DNA from: Spirodela intermedia
Taxonomy: Eukaryota > Streptophyta > Magnoliopsida > Alismatales > Araceae
Assembly (NCBI GenBank): GCA_902729315.2
Contig: LR746270.1
Span: forward strand, 4,218,221-4,282,220
DNA: 64,000 nt
Direction of reading: 5' to 3'
The notes under the pieces: model-generated
Database searches by the model: none
What the model was told of the DNA's origin: nothing
What the model saw: the letters and a program-made list of their open reading frames with translations, nothing else
Shown: in pieces, positions 12,701 through 25,301 of the stretch
Layout: each line of letters begins with the position of its first letter
Numbering within the stretch: position 1 is the first letter of the stretch
Position numbers and translations under genes: made by a program

Positions 12701-14100
12701 ATTACATTGAGATGTTCTCTCCTATCGTCTGCCTCAACTCTGTCTGCGTGCCCCTCTCTCTCACCATCAATCAAGCATGATCTCTCCACTAATTAGATGT
12801 TTCTAATGACTTTTTCTACGGTGATCTCACAGAGTAGGTTTTTATAGAGTAACCTCTTGAGTATGTTGCTCAAAGAGAGTCATCGAAGGTGTGTCTCTTA
12901 CAATGTATCATTTATAGACTCAAGTTGAGTCCACATGCTTAGTTCGTCAAGTTTAGCAGTTTACTCATCACCTTTGACTTCACCTCTTACACTGCGGACC
13001 CCACTATGCTCATGAAGAAGACAGAGGGCAGCTTTATCATCCTTGCAGTCTATGTCAACGATATTCTTGTGACTGAAAGTAATGAGACCAACATCTTTAC
13101 TACCAAAGTCTACTTATAACAGTACTTCAACATTTGTGACTTGATCACTTTGTAGTATTTCTTTGGGATTGAGTTTGCGTATCAGGACTAGAACCTCACT
13201 CTCACTCAGCAAAAGTATATTTTCGACATGCTTCAAAAAATAAGCCTCTTTAGGTGTAAGTCGGAGACTTTGCCCATGAAAGCTCGCCTGTAGTTTTGAG
13301 ACATTTCATCTCTCCTACTAAATGATGTTAATCGATATTGGTGATTGTTGGGCAAATTGATATATCTTATTGTCACTTACCTTGACATCGTGAACATGAT
13401 TAGTGTCTTGAGCCAGTTCATGCAAGAGCCTCGACGAATTCATTGAGAGGGAGCTCTACAAGTCCTCACTAACATTAAGCGAGCTCTAGGGAAAGGTTCA
13501 TTTATCGGCCACACAGCTATCTCCACATTATAGCCTACTCTGACGCGGGGTATGCAGGTGACAAAGGCGACCGAAAGTTTACTACAAGTTATTTCACATA
13601 CGTTAGTGATAATTCAGTGCAAAATTTAAGTATTGAGTTATAGTTGAGACAACACGAAAAATGATATGACTTCGATAATTTCTCGATGATTTCAACATTA
13701 CTTCTCTTTCTCCAATGTTAATGCATTGCGACAATCAAGCCGCCATCTTCATTGCTAGCAATTTCACTTTCATGAGCATATGAAGCATATTAAGATGAAC
13801 TATGACTACATTCAAGATAAGATTATGTTTGGATTTATCTCTACTCCTCATTTGACATCATCTCATTAGCTTGTGGATATCTTCACGAAGAGTTTGGTTG
13901 GCATCTCTTATGACGTTACATGTATCAAGTTGGACATGTTTGACTTATATGCTTCAACTTGAGGGAGAGTGTTCGATAGGTATTAGACTTCTGGCCCACT
14001 AGGGCCCATTATCTATCTCTCTCTCTCATCTCTCTTATATAAGAGTTATGTATTTTATCTTGAGGCTGCATAGATTCTAAGGTTTTCTCCTCTCGTGTCA
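9735..14100 (+). mobile_element. Ty1/copia LTR retrotransposon, heavily mutated
   Basis: Gag begins near ATG 9867 (TWPVYIFNGYNYVSWVSSFE) and continues through frame breaks to about 10.3 kb. Integrase core is recognisable at 11.48-11.63 kb (VDDFTRV, then VYFLYDRYKLV and HIDNTFEFV after an in-frame stop). Reverse transcriptase is recognisable at 12.60-12.78 kb (KWVFTLKYH, DFTQAYGIDYIEMFSPIV) and continues in broken frames to RNase H remnants near 13.8 kb. Gag-integrase-RT-RNase H is the Ty1/copia order. A purine run (ttgagggagag) at 13960-13970 precedes a probable 3' LTR starting 'tgttcgatagg' with TATATAAG at about 14036. No convincing 5' LTR was found. Stops and frameshifts throughout mean it cannot act on its own. 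Confidence 0.8.
13971..14100 (+). repeat. probable 3' LTR of the copia element
   Basis: Starts with TG right after the polypurine run and carries an LTR-type TATA (ttatataagag) near 14035. The exact right end is unclear, about 14100. No matching left copy could be aligned with confidence. Confidence 0.45.
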
Positions 14101-14109
14101 ACAAAAATA

Positions 14110-15990
14110 TCTAATGACTTTAGAACATCTTTTATGATTCTTGTTTATTAAACATGTAAATACTATTTTTTTAAAATATTCTTTTGAAGATCTAACCAAT
14201 ATACTAATACACTATCCTAGGCATAGCCTTAGAAAATATTTTTCTTCTTTTTATTTTTCGTTTTTTTTCAGTCATAAGTTAGTTGGATTTGATGTAGAGG
14301 CTTTTGGACAATTTGGTAATGAGACGGTCTCTCTCAATGTGACAAGTGGAGATGATGGCAACGGTGCAACAACAACAGATGATGACAGCAGCAGCCCACT
14401 CATGTTATATCTATGATCTAATAAATGTATGTTGTTGTAGATCTAAGTGAGCGTTGCCGTTGAACTATGATGATCATTCTCCATAGATCCTCATAACCCT
14501 TTCTTTCATAGTTATCCAAGTTGGTAGGTACAACTTGATGATGAATAAACACTAGTTAGAAGTAGATTATACTACAGTGAACTGCTTTCCACAAGTCTAA
14601 CTATTTTACTTCAAATACATTTGAAATCGACTAGATAGCCAAATCTTAGAAACCCATCTTAGTAGAGGGTTAAAATTAGAAAACATCTTACAATATAGAA
14701 TATACTAATATAAATATTATTCTTATTTAAATATATTTTTAAAGATTACAATTTATTTTTTAGTTTGAAGTGAGTTGATTGGACCAAAATGGGTAAGCTT
14801 GTCCTTTATCGACTTCATTAAGGAAGTTTAATACTCTTCGTGGGTAAATTGATAGTCTTCGCATTGTTGAATGGTAACACCAGCACATCACATGCAGCGA
14901 GTTTGGAGCTCTCTGTGGAGTTGTAGAGAATTCTCTATTAGGCATTAATGGGCTCTAATGGGCTCTTCGACAAATACACAAATCCATGGTTAGTTGATGG
15001 TAGGGTGTAGGGGGACAGCGCCTGCTTAATAAGTGATCTTAAGAGGGCTAGTGCCCCCCAGAATAAAATTTGGCTTTAGGTGCATGTGTCCTTGGTTCCC
15101 ATGTATTTTCCCTAACCTAGTGTGCTGTGTGAGCACTATGTGCTGCTGTGTCAAGGGTTGTAAGATGCTTCTTCTCTGGTGAAGGAAGATACTCAAGCAA
15201 CTATGGACATAGGAAGATTCTCTGAATCACATTAATTTTACTCCCTCTCTATTCTCACTTCTCGCCCTCTTCTCTCTCTCTCTCTCTCGTGTGTGTGTTG
15301 CATCAGTCTTCTGCACTGCAAGACATCAAAAACTTATCTTCTCCTAACATAGGTCAATAAGCCTTAAATTTTTTGAAATAATCGTTTTAACATTTTAGTC
15401 AATAAAAGTAATTTTAATCTTGAATCCTAATTTCTTTCATTTAAATATTTGTATGATTTCTTGATTAGTATACATAATAATTTGGCAAAACACATAGAAG
15501 TCATGATACCACATTACGTACATAATAAAAAATATCCTTGTTACTTTATGGATAATAGTAGCCTAATTTGAGTGTATAGTGTCAACTTGAAGAGATTTTC
15601 CTAATTGCAACCCTCTCTTGACATGGGCTTGAAAGATCATGATAACTTTATATAAAAAACAGACATGTGATAGTATTAGTTCCTTGGATCCCAACAGAAA
15701 TGTAACGAACGATCTGTCAAGAAGGATGGATCCATCCTCCCAAGGTTAAAGGTCGTCAATATTAAAATAATATCTCACAGAATGATCAATTGGCACTATG
15801 TACCACAACACAAACATTGAAAGTGATAGGAACAATAAATTGGTGCTGTTTATTGGATTCCATAATCAAAGTACACCCGCAATATTGTATCCTAAAAGAA
15901 GGAAACTGAGTAAGAAGAAGAACATGAGCAAGAAAAAAACAAAGAAAAAGATGAGGAGATAGTAGACCACAATAATGCTCATGTGGGATG
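14110..15990. other. intergenic, AT-rich
   Basis: No recognisable gene. The 91-codon plus frame at 14141-14416 ends in an acidic, Ser/Thr-rich stretch with no known domain. 15180-15340 (CT run, then gtgtgtgttgcatcagtcttctg) weakly resembles 18.71-18.87 kb, so both may be parts of one repeat. Confidence 0.4.
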
Positions 15991-16023
15991 CAACTGCTCA
16001 GCCGCGGATAATGGTCACTGCAT

Positions 16024-16188
16024 TGGGCATGGCTTTGTGTATGTGCAACGGGGATAAAAGTACAGAGTTTGGATGTGAAGCCCTCCTTTTTGTAAACTTT
16101 GACGCATTCGTCTCCAAAACACAGGGTCCCCTAAATTTTGAGCTTGGCAAACTACAGATCCTTTGGAACAACGCCTGAACCATATCCA
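16024..16188 (-). pseudogene. defensin mature-domain exon relic, close to the one at 63.8 kb
   Basis: After a TAG acceptor at 16191-16189 the minus strand reads VDMVQALFQRICSLPSSKF then RGPCV, aligning with the exon at 63957 (GNMIGASAQRIC...RGTC). A frameshift after the second cysteine moves to a frame reading 'ECVKVYKKEGFTSKLC', and a second frameshift leads to 'PLHIHKAMP', where CIC-TKPC has become HIHKAM. Two frameshifts and several lost cysteines make this a pseudogene. No first exon was found. Confidence 0.65.
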
Positions 16189-16269
16189 CTACCTCATCGC
16201 TTCATAGAAATGATTACTACGATTACATGGACAAAAAAATATGGTTCCAGCCTCAGGACTTGGCAAAGG

Positions 16270-17240
16270 CTGTGATACCATGTAGGTCGTACGTCATGAT
16301 TCTTTTAAGTTATTTTTGGGTAAGAATATAAATGAGATGTGAATAATAAAAGGCTAAGGATTGGAGAAAAAGAATGAATGAATAAACTTTTTAGATATTC
16401 GACACTAAGTAACATTGTAGGATTCTAAAATGTACCATCTTTGAATGTTGGGTTCTAGAGTTCTTTGAGAAAATGTACTATCTTTTGTAGAAAAAACATG
16501 CAAACACAAAATCACAATAATAATGGAAACTCAATATCTGGATGTTAGTGAGAGCAAATATTGAAAGAAGAATCACTAAACTATGAGAAATTTAATGAAA
16601 GTAAGCCTTTTATCAAAATGACTCCCATCCATGTTTCAATGTCATTTGAGATGAGCATTGGGCCAACAATGGACTCTTCTCATTTTCTATAAGGACTTCA
16701 CCTACAATAGAAGAAATAAGAGAGACAAAGAAAGGAGAGAAGATTTGATGGAGAAAGTTGAAAGAATTAAGAGAGAAGAGAGATCTCAAGAAGAATAAAT
16801 TATTCTTCATTCATTGTCATCTGAAAAGTGAAAATAAGTGTCTTATTTATAGAAAAAGGGAAAAGATAACTATCCCCTAAAAAGGGACATCCACGATCTA
16901 TGTGGGTAGGCCAACATATTTAGGAGTTGGTGGTTTTAACCACCCTCGTTTCCCAGGCTTATTCCTTGAACGACCCCTGAATGGGTCAATAAGGATGGGC
17001 TGTCACCACCAAACTCTCCCTGCATCTCCCTTGAATGGGTTAAACAGGATAAGACTCACTGCATGTCCCCCAAATGGGTCAGAGGTGATGGACTGACATC
17101 ACCTACATCCTTCAATACCATGATTGGTTTGTCTATCATTGGGGTATATTCATTTGGTCGCTCTGTAGATATCATTGACTTTGCCAGCCTACTCTTTAGA
17201 TGTTGGTTGCATGCAGGAGAAATTTTGTAATGTTATGTTA
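16270..17240 (-). mobile_element. possible copia-type LTR remnant with primer-binding site
   Basis: On the minus strand 'CTACA' is followed by TGGTATCACAGCC (around 16285-16272), close to the TGGTATCAGAGC primer-binding site of many plant copia elements. A TATA-like CTATAAATA lies on the minus strand near 16850. No internal coding domain follows; the defensin relic lies right beside it. This is inferred from motifs only. Confidence 0.3.
16974..17090. repeat. three degenerate tandem motifs
   Basis: The pattern 'ccc(t)tgaatgggt(c/t)aa..aggat' occurs at 16974 and 17028, and a weaker version (cccccaaatgggtcagagg) at 17067. Spacing is irregular, 54 then 39 bases. Function unknown. Confidence 0.4.
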
Positions 17241-17629
17241 AATATCCCCTCTTCTAGTGAGCAAGAAACGTCACTTCTTTTGGTTTACACACTAATCCAA
17301 ACTTAGCACTTGTTTGGATATTCATTCCTAGGAATAGACTTCTTCAAAATGAGCTAGCCGAGCATGTTAGGGATCGGAGTGGCACCCCACATGGCCGGAC
17401 ATTTGGTGAACCTTCGAGTGGGAGAGAATCCCATTCTTTATTTCTCTCTTCTTCCTCCCTCGATTACAACAACAGAGGTCATCTGCCGTGCTTCCTACTA
17501 ACCCTTTGCAAATAGAGATCTGCATATTTGCTGTAAATCAGGGATGATCATTCTGTACACATCCCATCATATCTGAAATGAAGAATCCTGCATTTGTGAC
17601 ACCCTCTCTGTGGGGGGAGAGAGAGAGAG

Positions 17630-18010
17630 AGAGAGAGAGATGAAGAGAGAAGCCGCTCTGGGAATGCAGGTGTACGAGCAACATCCCACCGTCAGATTTT
17701 GACTGCTAATATTGGGCCAGGTGGATAGATAAGTCAAACCTGAGTACGACCTCACTTAACAGTGAGCTCGCTTCATCTCAATCCACCTATCTGTGTGTGT
17801 TTTTTGCTTCTTCATCTTCTTCCCTGTTTCTATCTTGGAAAGTCTTTCACGGTATCACGCGAGGTCAATATGTCTTATTTTCTTTCTCGGCGCCACGCAG
17901 ACTAGTCACGTGAGAACTGTGCACATTCAAGTTGCATTAATAGTTCTCTGACTTCTTAACCTGCGACTACGGTTATTGTCCACCGACCTGACCACATTCA
18001 AGTTTCATTT
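17630..18010. repeat. dispersed module also at 40.66-41.03 kb
   Basis: Shared blocks with 40.66-41.03 kb: 'acatcccaccgt', 'agattttgactgcta', 'cttcatctcaatccac' / 'cttcatgtcaatccac', 'ctgtgcacattcaagtt', then 'ttgtccac'. A shorter version is at 4.27-4.48 kb. A GA run (17621-17641) lies just left of it. No coding content. Confidence 0.55.
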
Positions 18011-21000
18011 TCTGAAAAGTCATTATCAAATATATCCTCATATTTACCTAAATGAATATGATATTATGAATCAATTGAGACAATATTGAACAAATAAAAA
18101 TATTAAATCAAATTATTTTTTAATAATTACAATCATTTCATGGTGCTCATAGCATGATTAATAATTTTGAAAGATAAATGAGATTTGCATCAACAGTGTG
18201 ATTCCACTAGATTCTGGCTTTGTCATAAGCAAAATCATTCCTTCAGGTGTATTCAAATAGAAACAACCTTAAGCGTCGAGTCTATTTATCGAGTCCAGCC
18301 AAAACTTGGACTGATCGAAATGGGATTTATGATGTCCCCACGATTAGATTTATCGCACCCTGATGGTTTTAGAGGCATATATTATTTTCAGATCTTCAAG
18401 CTCCCAGCAACCCTCAAACGTCGGGCGTATCCAGCTCGTTGCCCTGGGCCAGGCAGGACTTGTGACTAGTTAAATTTAGAATGAGGATATCTCCACTGTC
18501 ATGAACTAAATTCCTAAAGTTGCCATTTTTTTATGCTGACGTATGGTTCGGCATGAATACATCGGGCGGGAGATCCTTCTAAGCCTGGGTCGCCCTAGCT
18601 CGGCACATCCACAGCAGGAGCCGCTTTGGTAGCTTGATCGTCACGCGAGAGGGACAAGGTACATCAGATGAGGGGCATAGGAGGATTCTTTGTGAGACAA
18701 TCTTTTATGCTGAAGGAAGAAGAACATTGGCGAACATTGGATGAGAACATTGGCGAACATTGGCGAACATTGGCAACTATCTCACGTGTCTCTATTCTTG
18801 CCTCTATTTCTCTCTTCTTTCTCATGTGTTCGCATCAACCTTCTGCCATGTAAGACGGGAAATGTCTACATTAATCTTCCTCAACTCAAAGGCCCACATA
18901 GTTATGCTCTCATAGGCTTGATCACATTAGTTACTTGCTCTTAAGACAAGATGAAAAAGAGACAAGCACCATAGTCGTTTCTGTGGAGGCCTTCCATACT
19001 AAGCCCCATAGTATTGGTGACTATGTGAATCATAAAATTATTTTCGTTCGTCCCATGCATGGCATCATGGGAACAAAATCAAGCAATTATAGCCCTTCAC
19101 AAATAGTCAAATCATTTTATCAGCAAATAAGCATCAACATTTTTCCTACTATCCTACACTTTAACAGATCTTGACTTAGTTTCTATTACACATTGGTAGT
19201 AGAAATACTGAATTTTACAGCATCAACTTGCCTCTCCACAATATTTATTGTATGTTGTTTTCCAATACAATCAGTGGTCACTAACCCTTTATTTAGACTA
19301 TTCTCAGTGCACACCTCTAAAAGTAGTCAATGCTTTCAACACATACCTTTGCAATAGCCAATTGTTATTATGATAACTTACAACAAGCAAACAAAATGAA
19401 CCTTGCAGATCGAAAGACAAAGTGCTTCATTGTGTGATTATATACTGTGTTGTTGTTGGCACTATGGTTTGTTCAGAAAATTACTTCTAGGAAGCAATTT
19501 TTTGGAGCAAATAGTCAACAATTGAATATCAAAGTTAATCATGGCATATGAAATGACTTTTATATTTTAGGGCAAAAGAATAGTCTATAAATGATAAGTA
19601 AATGATGGCCACAACATATAGGGTACTTTAGTCATCTGCATTAGCATTTATTTTGATATTAAATATTTCTATTTTAAGAGGATACAATATTTTAGGCAGC
19701 TAGAATCGATTATTATCTATCAAATAATAGTATGGAATATTTTCTAGTTTGTGCTGATTTATTTCAGGTTAAAAGAAATGAAGATAAGCATAATAGATCT
19801 TATTATTGGGCATGAAAAAACTGACCTCAGATGTTTGTGTGTGCCTATTTTAAAGGCATTTGGCTTGTGCTCTTTGCCATTTTTTTTCCTTGTATAGTGA
19901 TCAATATCCTATTTTTTATAATTTATCTAATGGTAATGTCAAGCTTTTCAAACTATGTGAGATGCATAGCACAAGTGAGGTTCAACCAGTTTAAAGCCAT
20001 TCATCATCTTTTCTATGATTCAAAATTTAATAGGGCACTTAATTCATAGTTCATTGTTGATATCTAAATTAATCACATAGATATATTCATGTTTAGTTTT
20101 GTAATAATTAAAGATACAACTTTTGCATGCATGTAAAAGTGTTGAAAATGGAAAAAGTAGATAGAAACGGGCATGTGAAAGTGCAAATGTGTTGGTATAG
20201 AATATCTCAATCTAACATATGCGAATGATCTTCATTATTCATTATACTTCCATAGATATAAATATTATTATCCTCTATCAACCAACCCTAGTAGAAAAAC
20301 AAAAAGTCATACAAACTTAAAAGTATACATGCATGCCAATCTATTATTATTTCTTTGCTTTATTTTGAGACATAAATCTCCAAGGCATTAAGTCAATATG
20401 ACTGATTCAAAAACTCATTAGCACTGCTATTGATTGACAGTTTTGATGATGATGAAAATTTAAATTGTAATATCTATTAATCTTTCCTGTATTGGATTAC
20501 CCATATTATATATTGTTCCGTTTATAATGATTTATTAGTGTATCTACTATTCACATTCTGAGCACCTTATTCATCCTTATAATTTAGAATCAAACCCATG
20601 ATCAATTGAGTGGCTTTCACAGCTAAATTACCTATTACTCCAAGGAAGTCCAAGATGGAGCACAAAAAAATTACTGTTGAAAGATGGTGGAGATATTCAT
20701 GAGGGGGAACATTGTTGAGATATGGCTCATATCTTGTTTGGGCTGACAAGGCGGACTGTCAAAGACGCACTGGGCCATACAGAAGCCCAACCAAAAAAAA
20801 GTGAGAGGCTCCGAAATATTTCGTCTTTTAGCTTTTGTCGGAGGGCATTGCTGTAAATTCTCATGGGATTGACAGGTTAAGGTTTTTTATCTGAGGCTTG
20901 AGTTTTGTCCCGTGTGGGTTTACTCTTGGCGGTTCTTCCCCTTTTCTGCGCGACAGATGGATATCAAGTGCCCAACGATGAACCCCAAAAATTAATTTCC

Positions 21001-21490
21001 CCTCCATGTCCATTTGTCTCTGTTGATCAGTATCCCTAACCCTCGCTTCGCCAAAGTCATTTTCTCTCAGAGCCAGGTTTGCTTTCGTATTGTTTGGAGA
21101 AGGCGTAGCCACAGTACATATGGAAACAGCCCATTAAATCATAATCAATTATTTAAATTATCAATGTTGTTTGATATGAAATTTCTGATACACATGTTTC
21201 CGATACATTTAGGTGCCTTTATATTTGTGTATTTTACTATAAATAATATTTAATACTGGACACAATAAAATATTGAGGGTGAATCAAATAGTGAATTTCA
21301 ACATGGGCCAAAGAGTATATCGTGGACAAAATCTTACTTTGTCATGAACCATACGATATGGACAAGGCTGGAACAAAAAATCTATAAATATCTAAAATGG
21401 AAAAAGTGACCGGTAGTTAAATTAGGTCGTAGTAACATTTTAAAAGAAGGTGCTTAACTAAATGAGGGATGTCGAGGGATGGATGGATAT
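18011..21490. other. intergenic, mostly AT-rich
   Basis: No recognisable gene. It holds a decamer repeat at 18722-18774 and otherwise low-complexity AT-rich DNA. Frames of 60-94 codons (for example 18185-18469 and 20567-20749 on the minus strand) show no known domain. Confidence 0.4.
18722..18774. repeat. decamer gaacattggc, five copies
   Basis: gaacattggc at 18722, a 9-base copy at 18732, a short spacer, then three perfect copies at 18745, 18755 and 18765. A small minisatellite. Confidence 0.85.
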
Positions 21491-21500
21491 NNNNNNNNNN
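21491..21500. other. assembly gap (10 N)
   Basis: Ten undetermined bases. The left flank ends in 'ggatggatggatat', a short GGAT run that may have caused the gap. True length is unknown. Confidence 0.99.
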
Positions 21501-24500
21501 AGAAGCCTCTTCTACCTGTCACAACAAGGCTCAAAGAATTTCGCGTTCGCTGCAGGAGAAATGGATCGTCGGTGGCCGCCTCATCCCTCGTCAAAAGTAT
21601 GCGTGTGCGTTACGAATTGCATGTAGTCTCGTTGAAGAAACGTCCAAGATCCCAACCCCAACCGACGCTCTCTCTTTCTCTCTCTCTCTCTAGAGTGGGA
21701 CAACGACAAGATAATGGGTAGATCCAGGGGTGAGAGAAGGTCATGGGACATCAACGAAGAAAATAGCGGAGCTGGCCCGAGTTCTCCGGTCACGATTTGA
21801 CCGTTCGTAGAATTATTAAGAAATGTGTTAGAGATTCCGTAAAAAAATCGAAAGTATCACAAAACCCTTGAATATTAGAGAGTTTTGCGGATATATTCTC
21901 TGTCGAGGCGTAGCTCAAGATTGAGTTAAAGCAGTTGCTGGGTGGTGATCAGTGAAAGACCCCATACGCCGACACGCAACGAGGATGGGATGCAAATTAG
22001 GGCTGGATGAGGGTATTAATGCGAAACACAACCGAGAAGAGATGGCTAGATAACGCCAACTGAATCGAGGGTCAACCCATCTCACATCCCTGGCCCTTCC
22101 TTTCTTCATGGCCTACTAACCGCAACTGCACCATTGTTCTAAAGCCTTAAGAAAGACAAAGTCCACGCTTTCGTGGAAGATTTCCTCCCCACGATCTCTC
22201 TCTCTCTCTCTCTTTCTCTCTCTTTCTCTGGTTCACAAGGCGTGTATTTCACAAACTGCTTTCAGAGGTGAATCAAATCTAACTTGGATTTGACGACGTA
22301 AGTAAGCACTGTCCACATTAGACAATAGTCGGCACATATACTCACTTTTCCGGCAACCTATCCCTCAAACGTGTGATGAACTCAGCGGCATTATGCATGT
22401 CCTCATCGGAACGACGAAAGCTGTCGGCAGCCACCACGAGGAAGAATCGTCCTCCAAGTTGGGTGCCAAGCAGATTGAGAAGGCATATCCGTGCCTCGGT
22501 GGATCCAACAATATGGGGTGGTCACGTGCGAAGGGCGAGAGAGAGAGCCACAGGGAGAGGATGAGAGAGAATATTCGAAAGGCTGAAGTTGGCACGTGCG
22601 AAGCAGTCCTAAGAGAAGATCAGCAGGTCACATGGAGGTCAATAATGGGGGTGGGGGGTTGTCCTCCCTTGAGTCGTACATGGCTCGCCATGTTTGCCCA
22701 AGAAAGGTCAGAAGTCGGGCAAAGCGAGAGACTTCCATCCAAGTAAAATCAAGACTTTCTTATTTTCTTCAACATGGTGCTATTCAACTTAGCTGCCCAC
22801 TGGTTACGTAGGGGTCTTCGAACCCCTCAACTTCGTTGAACGGTGCACGTTGGAGGAAGCTGTTGCCGTCGCCGGGAAGCCGCCAGGAAGTTTCCTCGGA
22901 AGGCGACGGCAGTCCAGTCGAGCAGAGATTATTAGTTTAGTTCGAAGATCGACAGGCGTACCAGGCTCCGATCCGAGAAGGTGATCGAGTATCTCTGCGG
23001 GTCCCGGTTAAGACACCGATTTCCCTGGTCCTTCATCAACTCTTCGTTCCCACCATTCTTCCCTTCACGAGAGAGAGAGAGAGAAGAAGATTGATCATTG
23101 GTGACGTCATCGGAGAAATGATTATTCTGTCAGGGCTTATTATTATTGTGACGATTCTCGAGGTTGCCGGTAGAATCACCGCCCGAGCGGGCGACGGCGG
23201 CCGGCGGACCGTCCCTTTCGACGCCGCCGCTATCACGGTCATCCGACGGCGGTCAAGGAGCCCCGTGATGATGGGCCGAGAGTGAAGTCCAATCATTCTA
23301 TCCAAGCCCGATACGATCTAACGGATGGCTTTCAGTGGGGCCCATTAAGCGCCACTGGGAGGGTAAAGGACGGCGGGCCCTGCAAAGATTTTGGCGATTT
23401 GCTGACGGCGACGTAGTAATGATTCGGATCCCATGTGAAGCCGGAATGGGATCTGCATACTATTCACGGCGGAACAAGTGGGTCCCGCCGCGTAAGGTGT
23501 TTCTATATCAGGCCCTACACCGGTGGGCCCGCCCTGGGCCGGGCTTCGCCGATGTGGGATAATGTCCAGAGCCCAGAGTCGGCAAATGAGTATGCGGGCC
23601 CCGCCCCCCGGGTCAAGGGGATCGGATTGGGTGACGCCACCGAATTGATTTCCCTTTCTGCCCGGTGGTCACCGGGCCGGGTTCGGACTAGAACACGCCA
23701 ACTCAGCTTGAGCCCGGGCGTCTTTTCCGAAGACTTAGTCAAAAGAGAGAAAGAGAAACAGAGAGGAAAAGTCTCCATGGTGGCGAGCCGACTCAGATCG
23801 GAACGTGACCCGGTTAGCCCGACCTACCATCAACCAACCCTACTAGACCATCAACCCACGATAGTTAATAATAATATTGAGATTAATATTATTATGGAGG
23901 AATAAGCTGGCCCTTTTTCTCTCCGCAGGATAGATGAATTATGATGGAGGAAGTGGTTTCCCCCTTCCCTTTTTAAAAGCCCGAACCGGTCATCTGCCAA
24001 TTATGAGCTCACCGTTAGCGGTTGCCAACCACAGAAGGAATCTTATCTCTCTCTCTCTCTCTCTCATACCCCCCTGGCGGTGGCAAATCATTGGTGAGGC
24101 CGGGGGCAGCCCGACCCACACGTCATGCGGCAAGCGAATTCCCCCCCTTCGGGCGACACGTGTGCTGCCGTGCTCCATCCATGACGCGGCAGGGTGAGGC
24201 GCGGGGGAGCCTACGATCGGTGCCTCGCACGATGGTTGGCTGGCGCGGTGGCTTCACCCGGGTCAACCCCGCCCCCTTTTATCTTAGATTACTTCCGGGT
24301 TCAATCCGATTGGCGCTCTCTCATCCGATTCGCGGGGACGTGCCTGGAGTCCACGCATATCTCTCGAGGGAAATCGTGGCGAGATAAAAATATTCGATCG
24401 GAATTACAATCGTGGGGTTGGTCGACTCCTCCTTTGATTATTCTCCTCCTCGTCGCTACCTACGAGCCGCGTTGTCCGATCGGCCCGAGTTGGACTCCTC

Positions 24501-25020
24501 CGGAGAGGCCGTCCCCACGGCCAACGGGAAGGCGGAGACAGGACACGTGAAGGCCGGCGGCGCAGCCGTGGGTCCGGGTCATCTGATGATGATTGGACGG
24601 GCTCGATCAATCATGGGCGGTGAGCCCTTCAAAGTGATGGCGTGGCCCCGCTTTAGCCGGCAGGCTTGCCGGCGCGGCCACAGCTGCCGGGGGAGGAATC
24701 CTCTCGCACGAGCGTGCACACGCTCTTGCTCCCCCTCGATGAGAAGCCACCAGCCGAAGAGCCGGAGAATATATGGAAGGGAGATGAGATGGGATGACGG
24801 GGGCTCTTCTGTAAAGCGGAAGGCGTGGAAATAATAGATGGAGGGTGAAGAGGAGGGGAGGGGGGATACGTAGTTAATGTGGCGAGGACGGGACGGTGGG
24901 TGGTGGGCAGTGAAGGGGAGACCGGTGAAGGCACTCCCTTTATGTGCGTATGCACCCCTCCACCCATCCTCGAATATTATATGTTCACCGCTATTCCCAT
25001 GTGAATACACGTAGTTTGTT

Positions 25021-25051
<31 letters not shown>

Positions 25052-25301
25052 GGATGTTGCCGCGAGCTTTTTCCTACTGTGCGATGGAGGTGAGCAATCT
25101 CCGTGGTCAACCTACGCAGCGACAGAGAAATCGAAATTCTTTCCACAACTGTCCCCCCCGCCGCCCCCCGTATTTCTACCCGTCCCTCTGGGAATAGTCG
25201 CGAAGCGGGGGAAGATATAGAGGGGAGACATGGAAGCGAGGAGGGGCAAAGGGAGAGCTGCCACAAACCTCGGAGAGGAGACGGGGTGGGGAAACCTAGG
25301 C
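21501..25301. other. upstream region of the HD-Zip gene, becoming GC-rich
   Basis: No convincing gene. From about 22.8 kb the sequence is clearly GC-richer than its neighbours, as expected near an active promoter. It contains CT runs at 21664-21692, 22194-22230 and 24046-24064, two identical CACGTGCGAAG motifs (22523, 22593), a perfect inverted repeat (23869-23894) and a GA run at 25027-25050 that is probably in the 5' leader. The frames of 60-156 codons here overlap on both strands and look like GC-rich chance frames. Confidence 0.45.
25027..25050. repeat. (GA)n in the probable 5' leader of the HD-Zip gene
   Basis: Twelve GA units about 250 bases upstream of the start codon. A TATA-like sequence (attatatg) lies at about 24976, so the GA run would be in the leader. 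GA runs in plant leaders are potential sites for BBR/BPC-type GAGA-binding proteins. Confidence 0.7.

Noticed and set aside
23335-24834. Frames of 75-156 codons upstream of the HD-Zip gene
   Set aside because: GC-rich DNA with few stops, frames open on both strands, no domain and no splice-supported extension.
24591-25010. Antisense frames of 104-143 codons near the HD-Zip leader
   Set aside because: Pro/Ser-rich translations of GC-rich promoter sequence; no domain and opposite to the real gene.
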